Under the pieces are notes generated by a model. That model saw only the letters and a list, made by a program, of their open reading frames with translations. It had not been told where the DNA came from and did no database searches. Below are positions 34,478 to 49,400 of a stretch of DNA of 64,000 bases, piece by piece (the first letter of the stretch is position 1; each line of letters begins with the position of its first letter). The translations under genes were made by a program, and so were the position numbers. The DNA is from Xanthostigma xanthostigma (Eukaryota; Arthropoda; Insecta; Raphidioptera; Raphidiidae): the NCBI GenBank assembly GCA_963575645.1, contig OY754468.1, forward strand, positions 48,433,665 through 48,497,664. The letters are read 5' to 3'.

Positions 34478-37400
34478 CTGAAATAAAATATAATCGTAAA
34501 ATCAAAGCCAATGACTTTTGTCACAGGGCAAATAAATCACTCCTTGCTATTTTGAATTCAAACGGGCTAACAACGAGAAATAGTTATTGGCGTAACTAGT
34601 AGTCTAAGTCATTCACATCGCAACTGACAGGTCATGACTTAGCCTACAAGTTGCGCCCATAATTTTATTCAACAAATGCGCGTTATTTATGTTTTTAACA
34701 CGATTATACGTTCATATAAGGTATGTATACAAATATCTATTTATTTTTTTATAAAAACATTGTCAATACTAACAGCACGATTTAATGTTTTGGTTTGAGG
34801 TTAGCCGGTTATGAATAAACTCTATGTCGAAAACATTTGGCATCTCAATTTAAGCATCAATGGATAACAAAAGAGAGTTGTTGTTACCTTCTATTTCGTT
34901 ACAACTCAGAAAATAGTTACGTTTATTTTCATTACTCCACAATGGCCGAGCTAGTAGGAATCTTCATTATGACAAGTAATTGTCACCAGTCGGTAAATGG
35001 CTATTTAGGTTCGGTTTTTAGGCATGATAAAACATGAATAGCGCGCATGAGTTGAATAAAAACAGTTGTGTGGTTTTAAGAAACCACGACGCAAGTGAAA
35101 CTTTTATTGGATTGTAGGCGTTGGATTGTAGACACTTATCCATCACGATTAATTATAAACAACAATATTCACATGAATACACGAATAAAAACATGTAAAC
35201 ACTGTACAGCACTTGCCCGCATGACAGACTGACTATGTGTCATACATACTACACGGTCAGCTGATGCTAACCATGGGCGCCGCCATATTGGCCTTGGCTG
35301 CTCTACCGAGCGCCTACTCCGAGCGCCTTTTACTTTACCCCTACTCCGCGGCCGCCTGTAATGCGACATGCAACAGACGGCCAGAAAAATTCGGGGCGAT
35401 AGAATAAAAGTTTCACTTTAATTCACTTTAATAAAAAACAAACACATACCTTAATTAGATCATTAATTCTGTCGAAATCCTTATCTTGTCCTGTACGATC
35501 TTTTGATTCCAATACTTTTAAGAAGCCAGATAACTTTTCATAAACTTGAGACTCGAGGTCGGACTAGAAATAAAAACAAATTATACGCACTGCATTTATT
35601 TCGCCCATTCTGAAATAGTGTAGAGTGTGAAGCGAACACATAAAAGCCACCGCGAAACCCAGCGTCAAAGCACGTCTGAAATCTAGCAAGAAAACCAGCC
35701 TCGTTTGCAGTTATACACCCGATAGAGCAATGTATAGATAATACGCTGAAATTTTAATATGTTAATTATGGATATCTCAGACATTCAACTGCATTTTATC
35801 AAAAACATTGACCGTCTAGTTTTCAAGTTATTAATTATTAAAAATGCGATTTTTAACACAATGATAAATGAGAAGACTGACCGGAAGTGTATATAAAAAT
35901 AAGATTAAACCAAATTGGCTATAGACAAATTTTAAAAAAACTGATTATTCGAAAATTTGACTCTTTTAGATAACGTAGAAATTAAAAAATCTAAACTTTC
36001 CCGTGCAGTTTTCGAGAAATATTAATTAAAAATTTTCGAAACAACTCTCAAAATGTCTATTTTCTAGATTTGAATTATATCACCATGAAAACCAGACTAC
36101 ACGAAAAGTTTTTCATAAATTTTGTTTTTATTAAATAATTCTTTTGACATTGCTAATAACTAAAACTTGAAAATTGGATATTATTTCATTAAAAACTGCA
36201 TTTTTAATATCCAATTACTCAAAAACTATACGTCTAACGGTTCAAAGGTTTATAAAAACAAAACGTAAGATAAAATCTTTCGTGTTCATTGGGCTTAATT
36301 GAATATACTGCTAAAGTCAAAACTTTATGATATTATGTCAAATTTTTAAATATTAATTTCAACATTGAAAAATAAAGCTATGATCGACAGGATATAATAT
36401 TTCCATAAGAAATAATAATTTACCAAGTCATATAACATTTTTTTATTACAACAAAATACGGACGCAGTTTTTACTAATACGGTCGTGGGTGTATAACCTT
36501 AAGTTAAAGTTTATAGGTTATTAAATCTTAATTTGAGAATGCTTTTAATGAAGGCTACGCACGTACTCTATGGTAACACTGTAATCTGTCAAAAACTTGA
36601 AACCAAAACGATTTATTACTACTCCCGGACGGATTATTATCAGCGATTTCTTAGGTCGGGTCTTCGGTTGTATGAAAATGAGAAAAAAAAACCCCTTTGC
36701 ACTCCGGGAGTGCCGGCAAAAGTGAAAATTTGAATATTAACGTCTTACGAATTTTCGATCAAAATGGTTTGTATCATAGATTGCATTTTTATGTACGATA
36801 TTTCAACGTTAGATGTCTAACATATAAATAAAAGTTTTCGTCTTACGCATTTTCGATCAGGACACGTGACCCTGACGCGAGTTTAACATTTTTTACCCAT
36901 TACAAAAAAAGTGCACAACGCCGCTAAAGAAGTTTTCACTTCAAAAAATAACAACTAACCAAATCTTCCATTTGTGTACTGAGATGATATATTTTCCAGC
37001 CGTTAATTTTTTGCAATACTCGATTTTGATTGGCGAGGTCCATAATGGAAGGTCGCCTATCTTCTTTCGGCTTGACATCGGTATACCGAAGAAAATGGTT
37101 GTGCGTAGACTTCCACGTTTGATGGTAGCTATGCAGAAGTGATACTGGAGTCGGTTTTCGAACTGTCACTTCAGTTTGTTCGGGCAGATGCTCAGGTACA
37201 GCTGTCGACAAAATACACTTACTTAAACATAACATTTTTACAATAGCCTACGATTCATTGACGTTAAGGAGGTTGATGCGTTACAGTCCCAATCAAAAGT
37301 AAGTCGAATTCTAAATGGGAACTTTTCCATAATACATTTTTACAAAAGGTTATAAGTCGATGATACCAATAAATTATTGTCATAAAGGCATAAATAAACA

Positions 37401-40400
37401 TTTTTTAAATATTAATTAATTATTTCAGTATTTTACTTAATGGACTAAGTTTTGAATTTTTTGTACAAAGTTAGGTTAGAAAAAATAAATTTATGTAAAA
37501 ATCTGTATTTTACATATTTTTTGCAGTAAATAATTAAAAAAAAATTGGTTGTCTGTAAAGTCGGTTTACGGACGATAGTTTTACGTGATAACGTATTCCG
37601 TAATACATAACCTAAATTTTAGTAGCTGTCAAACTTGGGCCGAAGTATACTGCGCTCTCGCTTGCACGCACAGGGTCAGGCGGAACGTTAGGAACGTTAC
37701 ACTTTTTCGTGCGTGCAGCTGGTGTTTCATCAATTTATAAGACGTTATCACGTCAAAAAGAAATTAGAAGTAATAAAAATTAAAATTAAATCATTAAAAG
37801 TTGAAAATTCAGTTAAAATTATTAAAATTGTCAAGAATAAAAGTCCATAATCAAAAAGTGCTAAGGTTTAACAATTTTTTTTATTGATTAAAAGTCTCCT
37901 AATTAAATTGGAAAAAATATTAGAATATGCGTAAGACATCGATGCTTTACATAGTTAGTTTTCGGAACTGCTGACATTATTTGGTTATTAAAAATTAAAA
38001 TGTACCGTTTGCATGCTAGGTTGACATATTTTCCATAAGACTACATGTAAAAGTTTTTTTTAATTTTTAACTTTATAAATCTCCTAATGATTTTGGATTT
38101 TTTACAGAAAATTTTGTCATAAAAAAACCTACTAAAAAAACTTTTTTTCAGATTTTTTTCATTATCTTCGTAAAACGGCTCAACCTCCTTATCAAGTGAA
38201 ATGTCAAATAGTCGTGAAAAATTTGAGTGCTGAAAATTAAGGCTATGTTATAATTTGTAGGACAAAAAATTCAGTGCAACAGAACAGAACAGATCTATAG
38301 TAATTATAATAGATTGCTCATCTAGGGCGTAACAAATATATTTTCGATGAGACGTGGAATCATATTGCGCGCTTTGCACTGAATTTTTTGTCATGACGGT
38401 GACGGTTCTGTTACCGTTCGCAGAGGGGTTGGAACAGAGCTTATTATTTGAAACTTACATTGCTGCATTGGCTCTTCCTTGATAACTGTAGTTTTGGCAT
38501 CACAGAGAAATTGCATATCTTCAATGTTGAATTTTGGTTCGTGAAGATCATTACCAGTTCTGCAAACATAAAAATATTTAAAAAACCTGGTTACAGTACT
38601 TAATATTACCGAAAAACGAACGCATTTTGTTTTATGCAAATTAGGATGTATTTAAATACCATATCATTTATATTGTTACACGCTCCCCCTTGCGACGACA
38701 AAGGATTTCGTGAGACAAATGGCTCGTCATTCTAGCAATGAACACAGATTGTTGTCTAACAACAAACGGCTCGTAATTCCAACAATGGTTAACAGATTGT
38801 TGCGAGGCAACAACAATCTACTTGTATTTCTAACAATATGCATAGGTAAAAGGGGCTTTGTTGCCAAATTCCAGACAACAAAGAATGTAAAAAAGGAAAG
38901 AAGAACCCAGCGCATATATAAACCTCAGAATAGCTCAGTGGAGGAGCAGTCATACATGGTATTTCATGGAGTGAACAATCGACATAAATTGACAGTTAGT
39001 ACAGTGAACAGTACTGAGGCAACTGCTGAAATAAATAAAATGAAGAAGAAAACATGTCAGTAGTCTAAAGAACTATTTTAACTTTTAAGCAAATTTGAAA
39101 GTCCGTTGTCGAAGCAAATAAACATGTGCTAAAACCATTGTTATGCCTCTAAAAACCGTTAAGGGAAGCCAGAACTTATCTCTTGCGCAATGATGACAGA
39201 TGCGCTCTTCTTTAATTGGGCTAATTATATTTGTATTCGATACACAACTTACAGTTGTTGTTTTCTTGGCTTTTTACGTGGACTCATTTCGAGAATAGGT
39301 CGTTCATCGTCTCGATCCATTTCATTTCTAGTCGAAAGCATCGACGCGGAGCTCACAATAGGCGGCGGCGACTCATCTGGACCCGGACTAGACGTAGCCG
39401 ATATCGTAGTGCTTCCGGCCGAACTCTGTCCCGTGCCCCTCGAGTCGGGTCTAGACGGAGGCGAGGGCGGACCGGGTAGAGTCGCGAGCATAGGCGTTAA
39501 ATTCTTCGCCGCTTTCAGTGGAGATCCTTCGCTGTCGCGTTTTCTGAGAATGCTTGGACGCGGCGACGAAGTCGATTTGCCCGTTGTCGATTGTACTGGA
39601 TTCAGCGTCGCGTTAGACTGGTCCGATTGGAGGATTGCACCTTCCGGTGTGAATCCCGATCGAGTTTGTTCAACGACCATCATTTGATTGAATCGGAACG
39701 GTTGACTGCCTACTGAAATCAGATTTTCAATAATACTAGGTGCAGTTCTGACGGTTTTGAATTAAAACCTGTTTTTGAAAGGTTGATGCTACAGAGAGGC
39801 ATAAAATCATATATATTAATACGCTAAGGTTTAAGATGTTTGCCTCCCTTTTTAGAAAAAGCCTCACAATTTCTCCACATAAATTATATATCATTTTACA
39901 GATAATTGCTTGCTCTACTGACATCGACAACTAAAAAATTCATTATTGCCTTTGTTTTTATAAATTAATTAAAATACAGCAACGCTGAACAACGTCTGCC
40001 ATCTGACGGCTTTAATTTTGACACAACGTCAACACTTCGATCTGTCATCTGACCTTCATATTGTAATACAACAGACACAATACTGCATACTGCCATCTGA
40101 CGGTTTTAATTTTGAAACAGCGAGCAACGCTGAACAACGTCACAGCAATGCTGCATGATTCTATCTGACGGCTTAGCTCAACGCTTTTGCTACTTGCGCC
40201 TCTATATGACAATTTTAGTAAAATATTTCTTCGATCTGTCATCTGAGCTTCATATTGTAATACAACAAAAAGAAGAACGTTATAAGCAGTGTGCAAAATT
40301 AGAAACGAATTGAATACCTGCAATCAAATAATTTTGTAAAATGATAATTATTATAAGTTAGAAGATTAAGAAGGACGAATCCTGGTGGCATAGGATCGAT

Positions 40401-43400
40401 GAATAAAGCAAATACTGAAGGTTTTTATTGCATTTTTATTATCTGACGTTTCGGCACACTTTATGCCATCTTCGGAGAATCAATGCTGTCAATTTTTTCA
40501 GTAGGATCATCATCTCTATAAATTATTAGAGTCTTTTTTTCACAATCATAATTATTATACTTATTTAGTGCGAATAATTCGCACAGGTCACTCTAGTTAG
40601 AAATAAAAAAATACCCAATTCCGCAAAAATAAAAAATTAAGTTACAGAGAATTCATTGCTATTTAATAATTTTTATACGTACTGTGAACTTGCTGAGTGG
40701 TCGTCCGTAGAGGTGCTTGTTGTTGCGCTTGCGCAGACACGTTCGAAGGAGCAAAAGATCGAGCTACTGTGTAGCCGGAACCGGCCTCATAATAATATGT
40801 CGCCGTTCCGCTCGGAATCGAGTAAGTCGTTACCGATGTTGAAACAGGTTGTACTTGTGAACTGTTCGGCCCTAAAAGCAACGCAATAGTTATTGGCGTA
40901 ACTAGTAGTCTAAGTCATTCATGGCGTGTCATGACTTAGCCTACAAGTTACGCCCATAATTTTATTCAACAATTGCGCGTTATTCATGTTTTATTTATTG
41001 TTATTAATGAGATGTTGTAAATATCTATTTATTTCTTTATAAAAAAAACTGTCATTACTAACAGCACCAAAAAGCACGATTCAATGTTTTGGTTTGAGGT
41101 TAGCTGGTTATGAATAAACTTCATGTCGAAAACATTCGGCCTCTCAATTTTAGCCTCAATGGGTAACAACGGAGTTGTTGTTACCGACTATTTCGTTACG
41201 ACTCAGAAAATAGTTACCGTTTATTTTCATTACTCCACAATGGTCGAGCTAGTAGGAATCTTCATTGAGTTATGACAAGTAATTGTCACCAGTCGGTAAA
41301 TGGCTATTTAGGGTTCGGTTTTTAGGCATGATAAAACATGAATAACGCGCATGAGTTGAATAAAGATTATATTCTCTACAGCCTCAATAAGTTATATAAA
41401 TTTCACAAATGAATATCCCTTATTAAAACAAAAGGGTGCGGGCTATCTTAGTAAAACATGCTAACAATACATATATTGTTAGGTTTACAAATTTTTTTAT
41501 ATGTATAGTACGCGCCACGAATCTAAAAGGCTCGAAAGTTAGATGCGTATGCGGGCTTGCGCTTGTACAGTCTGTTGAAAAACTACAAACTCGCAACTCA
41601 ACAAAACTAAAATAACAATAACAACTTGACAATAGCGTACTCGACTGTACTTTAAAGCAGGAAAGCGACAAGTGACAAAGGCGAAAGGCAACGAGCGATC
41701 ACGGCCAATCACCGACGAGCGCACGTTCCGTGCAGGTAGCTGGGGGGTGGTGGGAGTATCAACGGCTCTAAAATGTGCCTTTGCGACTCTGTTTGTGACT
41801 AACTTCCGAACCTTTTAGATCCGTGGCGCGTATTATATATTGCACAGATACAGACAAATAAACAGGCAAAAATTGACGAAAACTGGAAAATCGCTCTAGG
41901 AATCTCTAAAACCGTACATTATTACAAACTAAGTTACGTTTTTTTTTCTGTATCCAGCAAACTTTTGTATAATTCATTAAAAAAAATTGGTTGTCTGTAA
42001 AGTCGGTTTACGGACAATAGTTTTACGTGATAACGTATTCCGCTCGAATATCATATTTAATAATACATAACCTAAATTTTAGTAGCTGTCAAACTTGGGC
42101 CGATCGTGCGCGGAACGTGACACTTTTTCGTGCATGCAGCCGGTGTTTAATCAATTTATAAGACGTTATCACGTCAAAAAACAACAACTCTCGTAGTTTG
42201 TAGACTTTCTGTTACAACAGGTCCTCATTGAAATTAAAAAATGGCAGTTGACACGAAAAATTACCTGGAGAAGCTCGAGGTATATAAACATTTGCGGTTT
42301 GTTGCTGTTGCTGCACCTGCCCCCCCGTAGAAGACGGAACTTCACTGCTTTCGATCGAAGTGCGAGCTGTGCTTTGCGGAAACACTTTGGCGAGCGGTAC
42401 GGTCTGTTGGTTAGGTGCTACGCTGATGCTTCTTTGACCAATCACAGCGCCACTTGCAACTGTAACTAAGTCGCACGGTATTTGTGTTTACCAACATCGA
42501 ATTAACAAATGCACTAAAATTGAAAGGTAATACAATTTTTAAACGACTTGGGCATAGCCAATTTATGTCGAAATGTTTATATTTAATGATCTAGTATCCG
42601 ATTTTAAAGTCAGCTTTTTAAAAACAAAGTTCTGAAATAATTCCTAATATCTATTTAGTGTCATCAGTTGTTTTAATAACAAAACACGTAAAATTGCAGG
42701 AATTTGTTTTTCGGTAAGCTGTTTGATTTTTAACAAGTTTACCAAACACTTCCATGAATCGGTATTATTTGTAAATGTAATTGTTAGTTACGAAAAAACT
42801 TATTTAACCCTGTACTGACTTGCGATCAACGCCAAAGCGGCATATGATTTATGAAATGTTAACAATGACAGATGAGTGAGAGAGATGGAGCAATTCTGTC
42901 ACTCTTCCTTCATTGTTAATTTCAGATGGATGCCGAAAAACGTGGAATCCACAGATCGGGAAAAAGAGTCAAAAATATTTTAGTTGTATGTATAAAACTG
43001 TGAATTGGCTAAAGCATTACCCCCCCCCCCCCCCAAACCCCTTCCTAGGGCTTTGATTAGTTAGGAATAAATTAGATTATAAAATTGAGAAATCATGTAT
43101 GCAATTTGACAATCTTGAAGATTTAATTTCATATTATAATTTATTTAAACTGATTAAACTTTTATATAAAAAAAAAACCGCGACAATAAAATATTGTTGA
43201 CAATTTTAAAATAAAATTTATTGATTCCTAAACAATATTTTTACTATAAAGTACTTTGTACACAACTAAACAATTGTTAGAACAACGCATTGAAACTATG
43301 CCATACTATTATTATAATTCATCCATAACATCTTACAGTTATTCACTTGTTAACTGTACTGACCTATTAACATGGTTATTCGCTTGTTTTAAATTAATTA

Positions 43401-46400
43401 AACAATAATTAATTGATTCATCAAAATACCGACTGATTTAAAAACCATGCGTACACTAAAATAAAAACAATATCACTAATTCCTTGTATATTTTTGATGT
43501 TTTCTATTTAAATATACTAAAAAACAAAAAATGTAGTCGCAATGTTCAGTCGACAATAGAAATTTATTTCTGTACTAGCAGTTACACGCTGAAGCAAACA
43601 GACAAAACTTTTCAAAAGACGTTTTAATCCAATAAAAGACCATGAGTAGAAAACGAAATTATACCAGATATTCTGCTTGAATTTTATTTACTAACCTGTT
43701 CTATTAGCGCCAACTGCAACCGACACCGGTACTACAGTCGCCTGTTGCTGGGTGCCTATTTTACCGACAGTCGCAACCTGAGCAATCTGTATAGCGCCAT
43801 GAGCCGGTTGAGTAATAACCTAAACAAAAACGTGTCAATAACAGCCGGGAGATTGGTATTGGATAAGAGCTGGCTACGGAGAAAATAGGTGACTCGGTGC
43901 AGAGTTGAAAATTTGCAGAATAATAGGAGATAGTACAAGTAAGTAGGGAAAAAATTGCCAGAAGGCTAGGCGGAAGATAAAGAGCCGCCAGAAGGCGCTA
44001 ATGTTGCGAAAAATCAGTGCACTTCTGGCAATTTTTATACTTATTCTGTAATTCAAAACTAGATTATATATTATACATTATATAGTTATAAGGGCATACT
44101 GAAAATTCAAACATGACATAATAATTATTATATTCGACAAATATTCAAAATTATTAATGACATTTTGATAGAAATAAAATTAAATAAATTAATAAAATTA
44201 CGTTGTTATAACAACGTAATTTTATTAATGAAAATATATGTCGATTAATTTTATTTCTATCAAAATGTCATTAATAATTTTGAATATTTGTCGAATGTAA
44301 TTATTATATAATGTTTGAATTTTCAGTATGCCTTATAACTATATAATGTATAATATATATGTTACGGCTAATACAAGAAAGTAGTTAATTCGGGAATTAA
44401 TCGGCTAATTACCCGAATTAACCAATCCTTGACGTTGGTTAATTCGGGTATTAGCCAGTTAATTCGCGAATAAACTACTTTCTTGTATTAACCGTAACAT
44501 ATATTATAATATATAATCTAGTTTTGAATTACAGAATAAGTATAAAAATTGCCACAAGTGCACTGATTTTTCGCAACATTAGCGTCTTCTGGCGGCTCTT
44601 TATCTTCCGCCTAGCCTTCTGGCAATTTTTTCCCTACTTACTTATACTATATCCTATTATTCTGCAAATTATCAGCTCTGCACCGAGTCACCCATTTTCT
44701 CCGTAGCCAGCTCTCCGTCTATATGTAGCGACCAAGGTTACGGTTTCGGACATATAACGCAGAGTATTAAAGTTGTCATAAAAATATGTATCACTACCTT
44801 GGGACCTTGTCCTTGTAAAGCCCTCGTCTGAGTCAGATTCAGCTGAGGCTGCGACGTATTCGATACCATAACCGGATGCAGCGAGACCACGTTCGCCTGG
44901 ATTCTACCGGTCGGAGTTGTTAAAACGGTCGCACCGGTCTGTCCGGCAACGCTCTGACCGAGTCGAGCAGGCGTCGTTGTCAATATTGTTGCCTATATTA
45001 AAAAACTGATTTAAAACAGTACTGCGGGCTTAGTACGCGTAACGAATACAATTAGAACAAAAGAGAAGAATACATAAAAGAGACAGATGTTAAGCGAAAT
45101 TAAGGAACAGAATTATTAATTAGGCTGCAATGAAGCCTTTTAATCCCAAAAGCTCGGGATCGGGGTTACCTTTCTGTAATACAAAGACTCACATCGGCAC
45201 ACTATAATCAATTAATCATATTTGAATAGTCACTATTTTTAAAGAATAACTTTTTACCATTCCAACCCACAAGTGGGGAATGGTACTAGTTTAGGTCAAA
45301 TATCACTTTTCAAAAATTTTACAACATCTTTCCGTTTTGAGGTCCCCCGAATCCAAAAAACGCATTTTTGGAAAAACTCTGTGCGTCTGTTAGTCTGTGA
45401 ACACGATACAGGTCAAACAGATGAGCGGATTGAAACCAAAATTTGGGAGGATGTTTGGTATGCAAATATGAAGAGCCTTATTGTTTTTGGGGAAAATCGG
45501 CGCATGCGCAGAAGAGATATATGCTATAACGGTGTTTTTTATACAATAATGGTATACTTTTCATAACGGATTATTTACTATTAATTTTTTGAAGAAAGTT
45601 TCGTTAAAAAATTTTTTTTCTAAACTTTATAGTTTCGGAAATATTTTGAAAATAAAAAAAAAATCAGCCGCTCTTTTGTTTTATGGATCTGTCAGAAAAA
45701 AACTAGTTCGGCACGCTTTGATTAATTTTTACATGACGTGGAACATATTATGTAGGTAACCATGGCAACGAACAGCAAATACCATATTGAATACTAGCCA
45801 TTACCCGCGTTACCTCACGCGATATCAGAAATTTTATTTTCTTTATATTATAATAAAATGTCAACATTTTTGAAGTTGGAATGGTCCCGTCGCCCAATTG
45901 GCTGGAATTTTTTTATTTCATTACAAATTCGTTATAAATTTTAATCGATTTCGCTTCACGCCGTGGTCTACATGAAAACTCCAGACATGTAGTCTGAAGT
46001 TTGCTTCAATACCTACAATTTTAGGTTATGTTTCATATTATAAGTAGCTGTCACATTCTGCTAGTTTATAATTGATCTATGCGACGACATTTTCCTTATG
46101 TAGATGGCGATTAAGCGTCAATAGTGATTGACGATCTCCAAGCGAATTTATCGCAAAATCGTTCGACAAAAAGCAGCCTGCGTGCGTCGGTCCTGTGACC
46201 CAAGGTCAGGAAATTACAGGTTTAAATAATATCGATAAGAAAACATACTTGAGACGCTGTGGTCGTAATGGTAAGCCGGCCAATATTTGAGGGTTGAGTG
46301 ACCGTAATCCGTGCCGCTGAGCCGATAACGTTCGCCTGACCCGTCGGTATTGTCGAAATACGGGCGCCGGTAGCCAGTACAGTATTTTGGGCCACCGTCA

Positions 46401-49400
46401 ATCTTGCGGGACCTGTCAAGTGAACGGTTGCACCCGAAACTGGAGTCGCCAAGCGTGGACCGCTCAACTGGACCTGAAGATAATTAGCCAAGTTAAGCTG
46501 ACTACTTCCATACTTACATTTTTTTAAGACCGACCACTGATAGGATGGGTCCTTGTTCACATATTCTAATCCGCGAACTGGTGAAACTATCGACGGGTTT
46601 TTTTGATTCATCGTTAAAATATTTTTTTTGCACCGATGGATATTGTTTCGAAAGCGGAACGATCAAAATTTAACCTTGTAGACAGAAATTTTAGAATCCT
46701 ATCACTATACTTTGTTACCAAGCACGGAAGCAAAGATAATAAATTGGAAAAACGAATTAAGGGCGCAGGAAATTTTGAATCGTAGCATTCAAAAAAGCGT
46801 CTAAAACAATTTAAGTGAACTACTGAATGAGTGTCAATTATAGACGCTCGACAATTGAAATCATACGCGTTTATTTGATATACTGTATCATATTTCAGTA
46901 ATTTGTAGAAATACATTTTACACCTAAGAATTTATTTCATTGTTTTTGTATACAAAAATTTGATCACATATGCGAATTAAAATTACAAACATTAAAAAAA
47001 AGATGTTATCTTTAAACGCTTCCAAGAACGTTTAGTGGGAGCAATTTAGAACTGGACTGTGTAAAAATATTGTCCAAGCTGTACACTTAATAAATAATAT
47101 AATTTTGATAATGCTGATTAGATATCGCACTAAACAAAGACATACTATATTGTAATCTGACACTTTTTGTTATCTCGTAAATAATTACTATTAAAATCAG
47201 GTTCGTAACAAGTATGATAATAGTGTAGATTATAGACAAATAATTAATAGACAAATAACATGAACCATTTAAAATGTCTGACACCTCGAATATGTTCGCA
47301 TATTCGAGGTGTCAGACATTTTAAATGGTTCATGTTATTTGTCAGAGAACATTATTTTAGCGTTTTGGTTGGAGTTTTTAAGCTATCCAATTAAAAAACA
47401 AACAGTATCTATAAATTTTTTACATGTCGTCAAAACGACATCTTTCGGAAAATTTAGAGGGAAAACGCCCCGAAATCAAGAAAAATCATAGAGGAAATAG
47501 GTGTCAGACTAGGCCTAATGAAGCCATATACAAAGTTTGGGGAGAGTATGTATCAGTAAAATTTTTGCCGACGGGCACTGACTATAAGATCCCTATTCCC
47601 TAACTAATCTGAAGTGAAGTAAATGCCAAATTTGTAAAAAAAAGACGGGTTGCACTCCGGGAGTGCCGGCGGAAGTGAATATTAACGTCTTAATTTTTTG
47701 CATTTAGAAGCATTGTTTATTTATTGACAACACTTGTAAATAAAATGGCTTGTATCATAGATTGCATTTTTATGTACGATATTTTAACGCTAGATGTCTA
47801 ACGTTGTATAAAAAATAAAATGGTTTGTATCATAGATTGCATTTTTATCTACGATATTTCAACGCTAGATGTCTAACGTTGTATAAAAAGTATCTGGCAA
47901 TTACTATCACTTAGAGAGTCTCACCCAGTTCTTACTTTTCCTGACGCAAGTTTAACATTTTTTACCCATTACAAAAAAAGTGTACAACGCCGCTAAAGAA
48001 GTTTTGTAAATAAAATGGTTTGTATCATAGATTGCATTTTTATGTACGATATTTCAACGCTAGATGTCTAACGTTGTATAAAAAGTATCTGGCAATTACT
48101 ATCACTTAGAGAGTCTCACCCAGTTCTTACTTTTCCTGACGCGAGTTTAACATTTTTTACCCATTACAAAAAAAGTGTACAGCGCCGCTAAAGAAGTTTT
48201 CACTTCAAAAAAATCGATTGGGGGATCAGTTCTACGCGTTTCGCCTAGTAGGGCAAAACTATTATATCATTTGTAACAATAAATATTTACTAATTAAGCT
48301 ATCAATGCAACCCAATCAGATTTTCGTCTATAACCTCGAGAACATTTTTTTAAACCAATTTTGCTCTAAATATGTTAAATGTTGATAAATGCAACAAGAT
48401 CTATTAAAAGCTTGAAAACAGAATTGAACTGATTTCAATACTATCTTATGTACAAATATAGAATTGAAAATATTGTCGTCTTTTGGGGAAACTCATTGAC
48501 TTAGCTGTTTACTTCCGCTTAAAAAAAGACTTGTGCCACCTCTGGTCAATATGATTCATTATAATCGGTGGACGGTGACATACCTATAGTATTAATTCAT
48601 TTAAAAAATTACTTCAAAAGTGTGAATTGTAATTCCAACAATCTAATAATAGAATTAAATAAAATACAACATTTTCGTTTAAGATCTTTGTCTGCCAATT
48701 GCTATAAATTAAGTTCTTACAAAGTGTAACTAATACAGTCAAAACTATCTGTAATGAAACTCAAGAATCGAGGGATTGAGCAATTGTTTTCGTTATAAGG
48801 AGTAAGTATCGATTCATAAGAAAAATTAACACAGTTAAACTAGTATTTATTTTATAGAGTTTAGACTGTAATTAAAAACCTTTTATAAATAAAATTATCG
48901 ACCAATTTTTCAGACAATTATTAACAAAAAAATATATAATTAATACATTAACGTTTCGATCAAAACGTTAATGTATTAATTATATATTTTTTTGTTAATA
49001 TATTGTCTGAAAAATTGGTCGATAATTTTATTTATTGAAGAGTTATAATCAGACGTTAATGAAAGATTTGAAAAACCTTTTATATTCGCCATGGGAACTG
49101 ATTCGTGCTCTCTGGTGGCAGAAAATAAAAGCTGTATATGCTTTAATCACATTTATATATTTCATCTGACAGTTTATTGTAATGACTATGAGTGAACTAA
49201 AGAAAAAGAATTTATTCTTTTCTGAGATCTGTGCATCTAATGCATGTATATCATTGTTACAAATAAATTTTAAAAAAGGATAAGAATTTAGGATTTAGTT
49301 AGGTTAAAAAGGATTTCATAATGACAGTTAGCAAATTTTCATCATTATGGAATATGGAAAAAAAACTTTTTTATTTAATGAAAAAAATGAAAAAAAAAAT

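Larger units (their letters stand above)
39725..40605 (-). repeat. dispersed repeat R3, copy 2
   Basis: Inverted copy of 20126-20790, including the shared 92-codon frame. It is interrupted by the 193-bp element at 40355-40547. Confidence 0.78.

Noticed and set aside
38710-39063. 117-codon frame as a gene
   Set aside because: It lies inside a sequence with LTR-like promoter and poly(A) signal order and has no recognisable domain.
39190-39687. 165-codon plus-strand frame as a gene
   Set aside because: It is the antisense shadow of SAP130 exon 10, whose frame, splice sites and homology are clear.
43874-44706. Two nearly identical 60-residue proteins on opposite strands
   Set aside because: They are the two arms of one palindrome, not duplicated genes.
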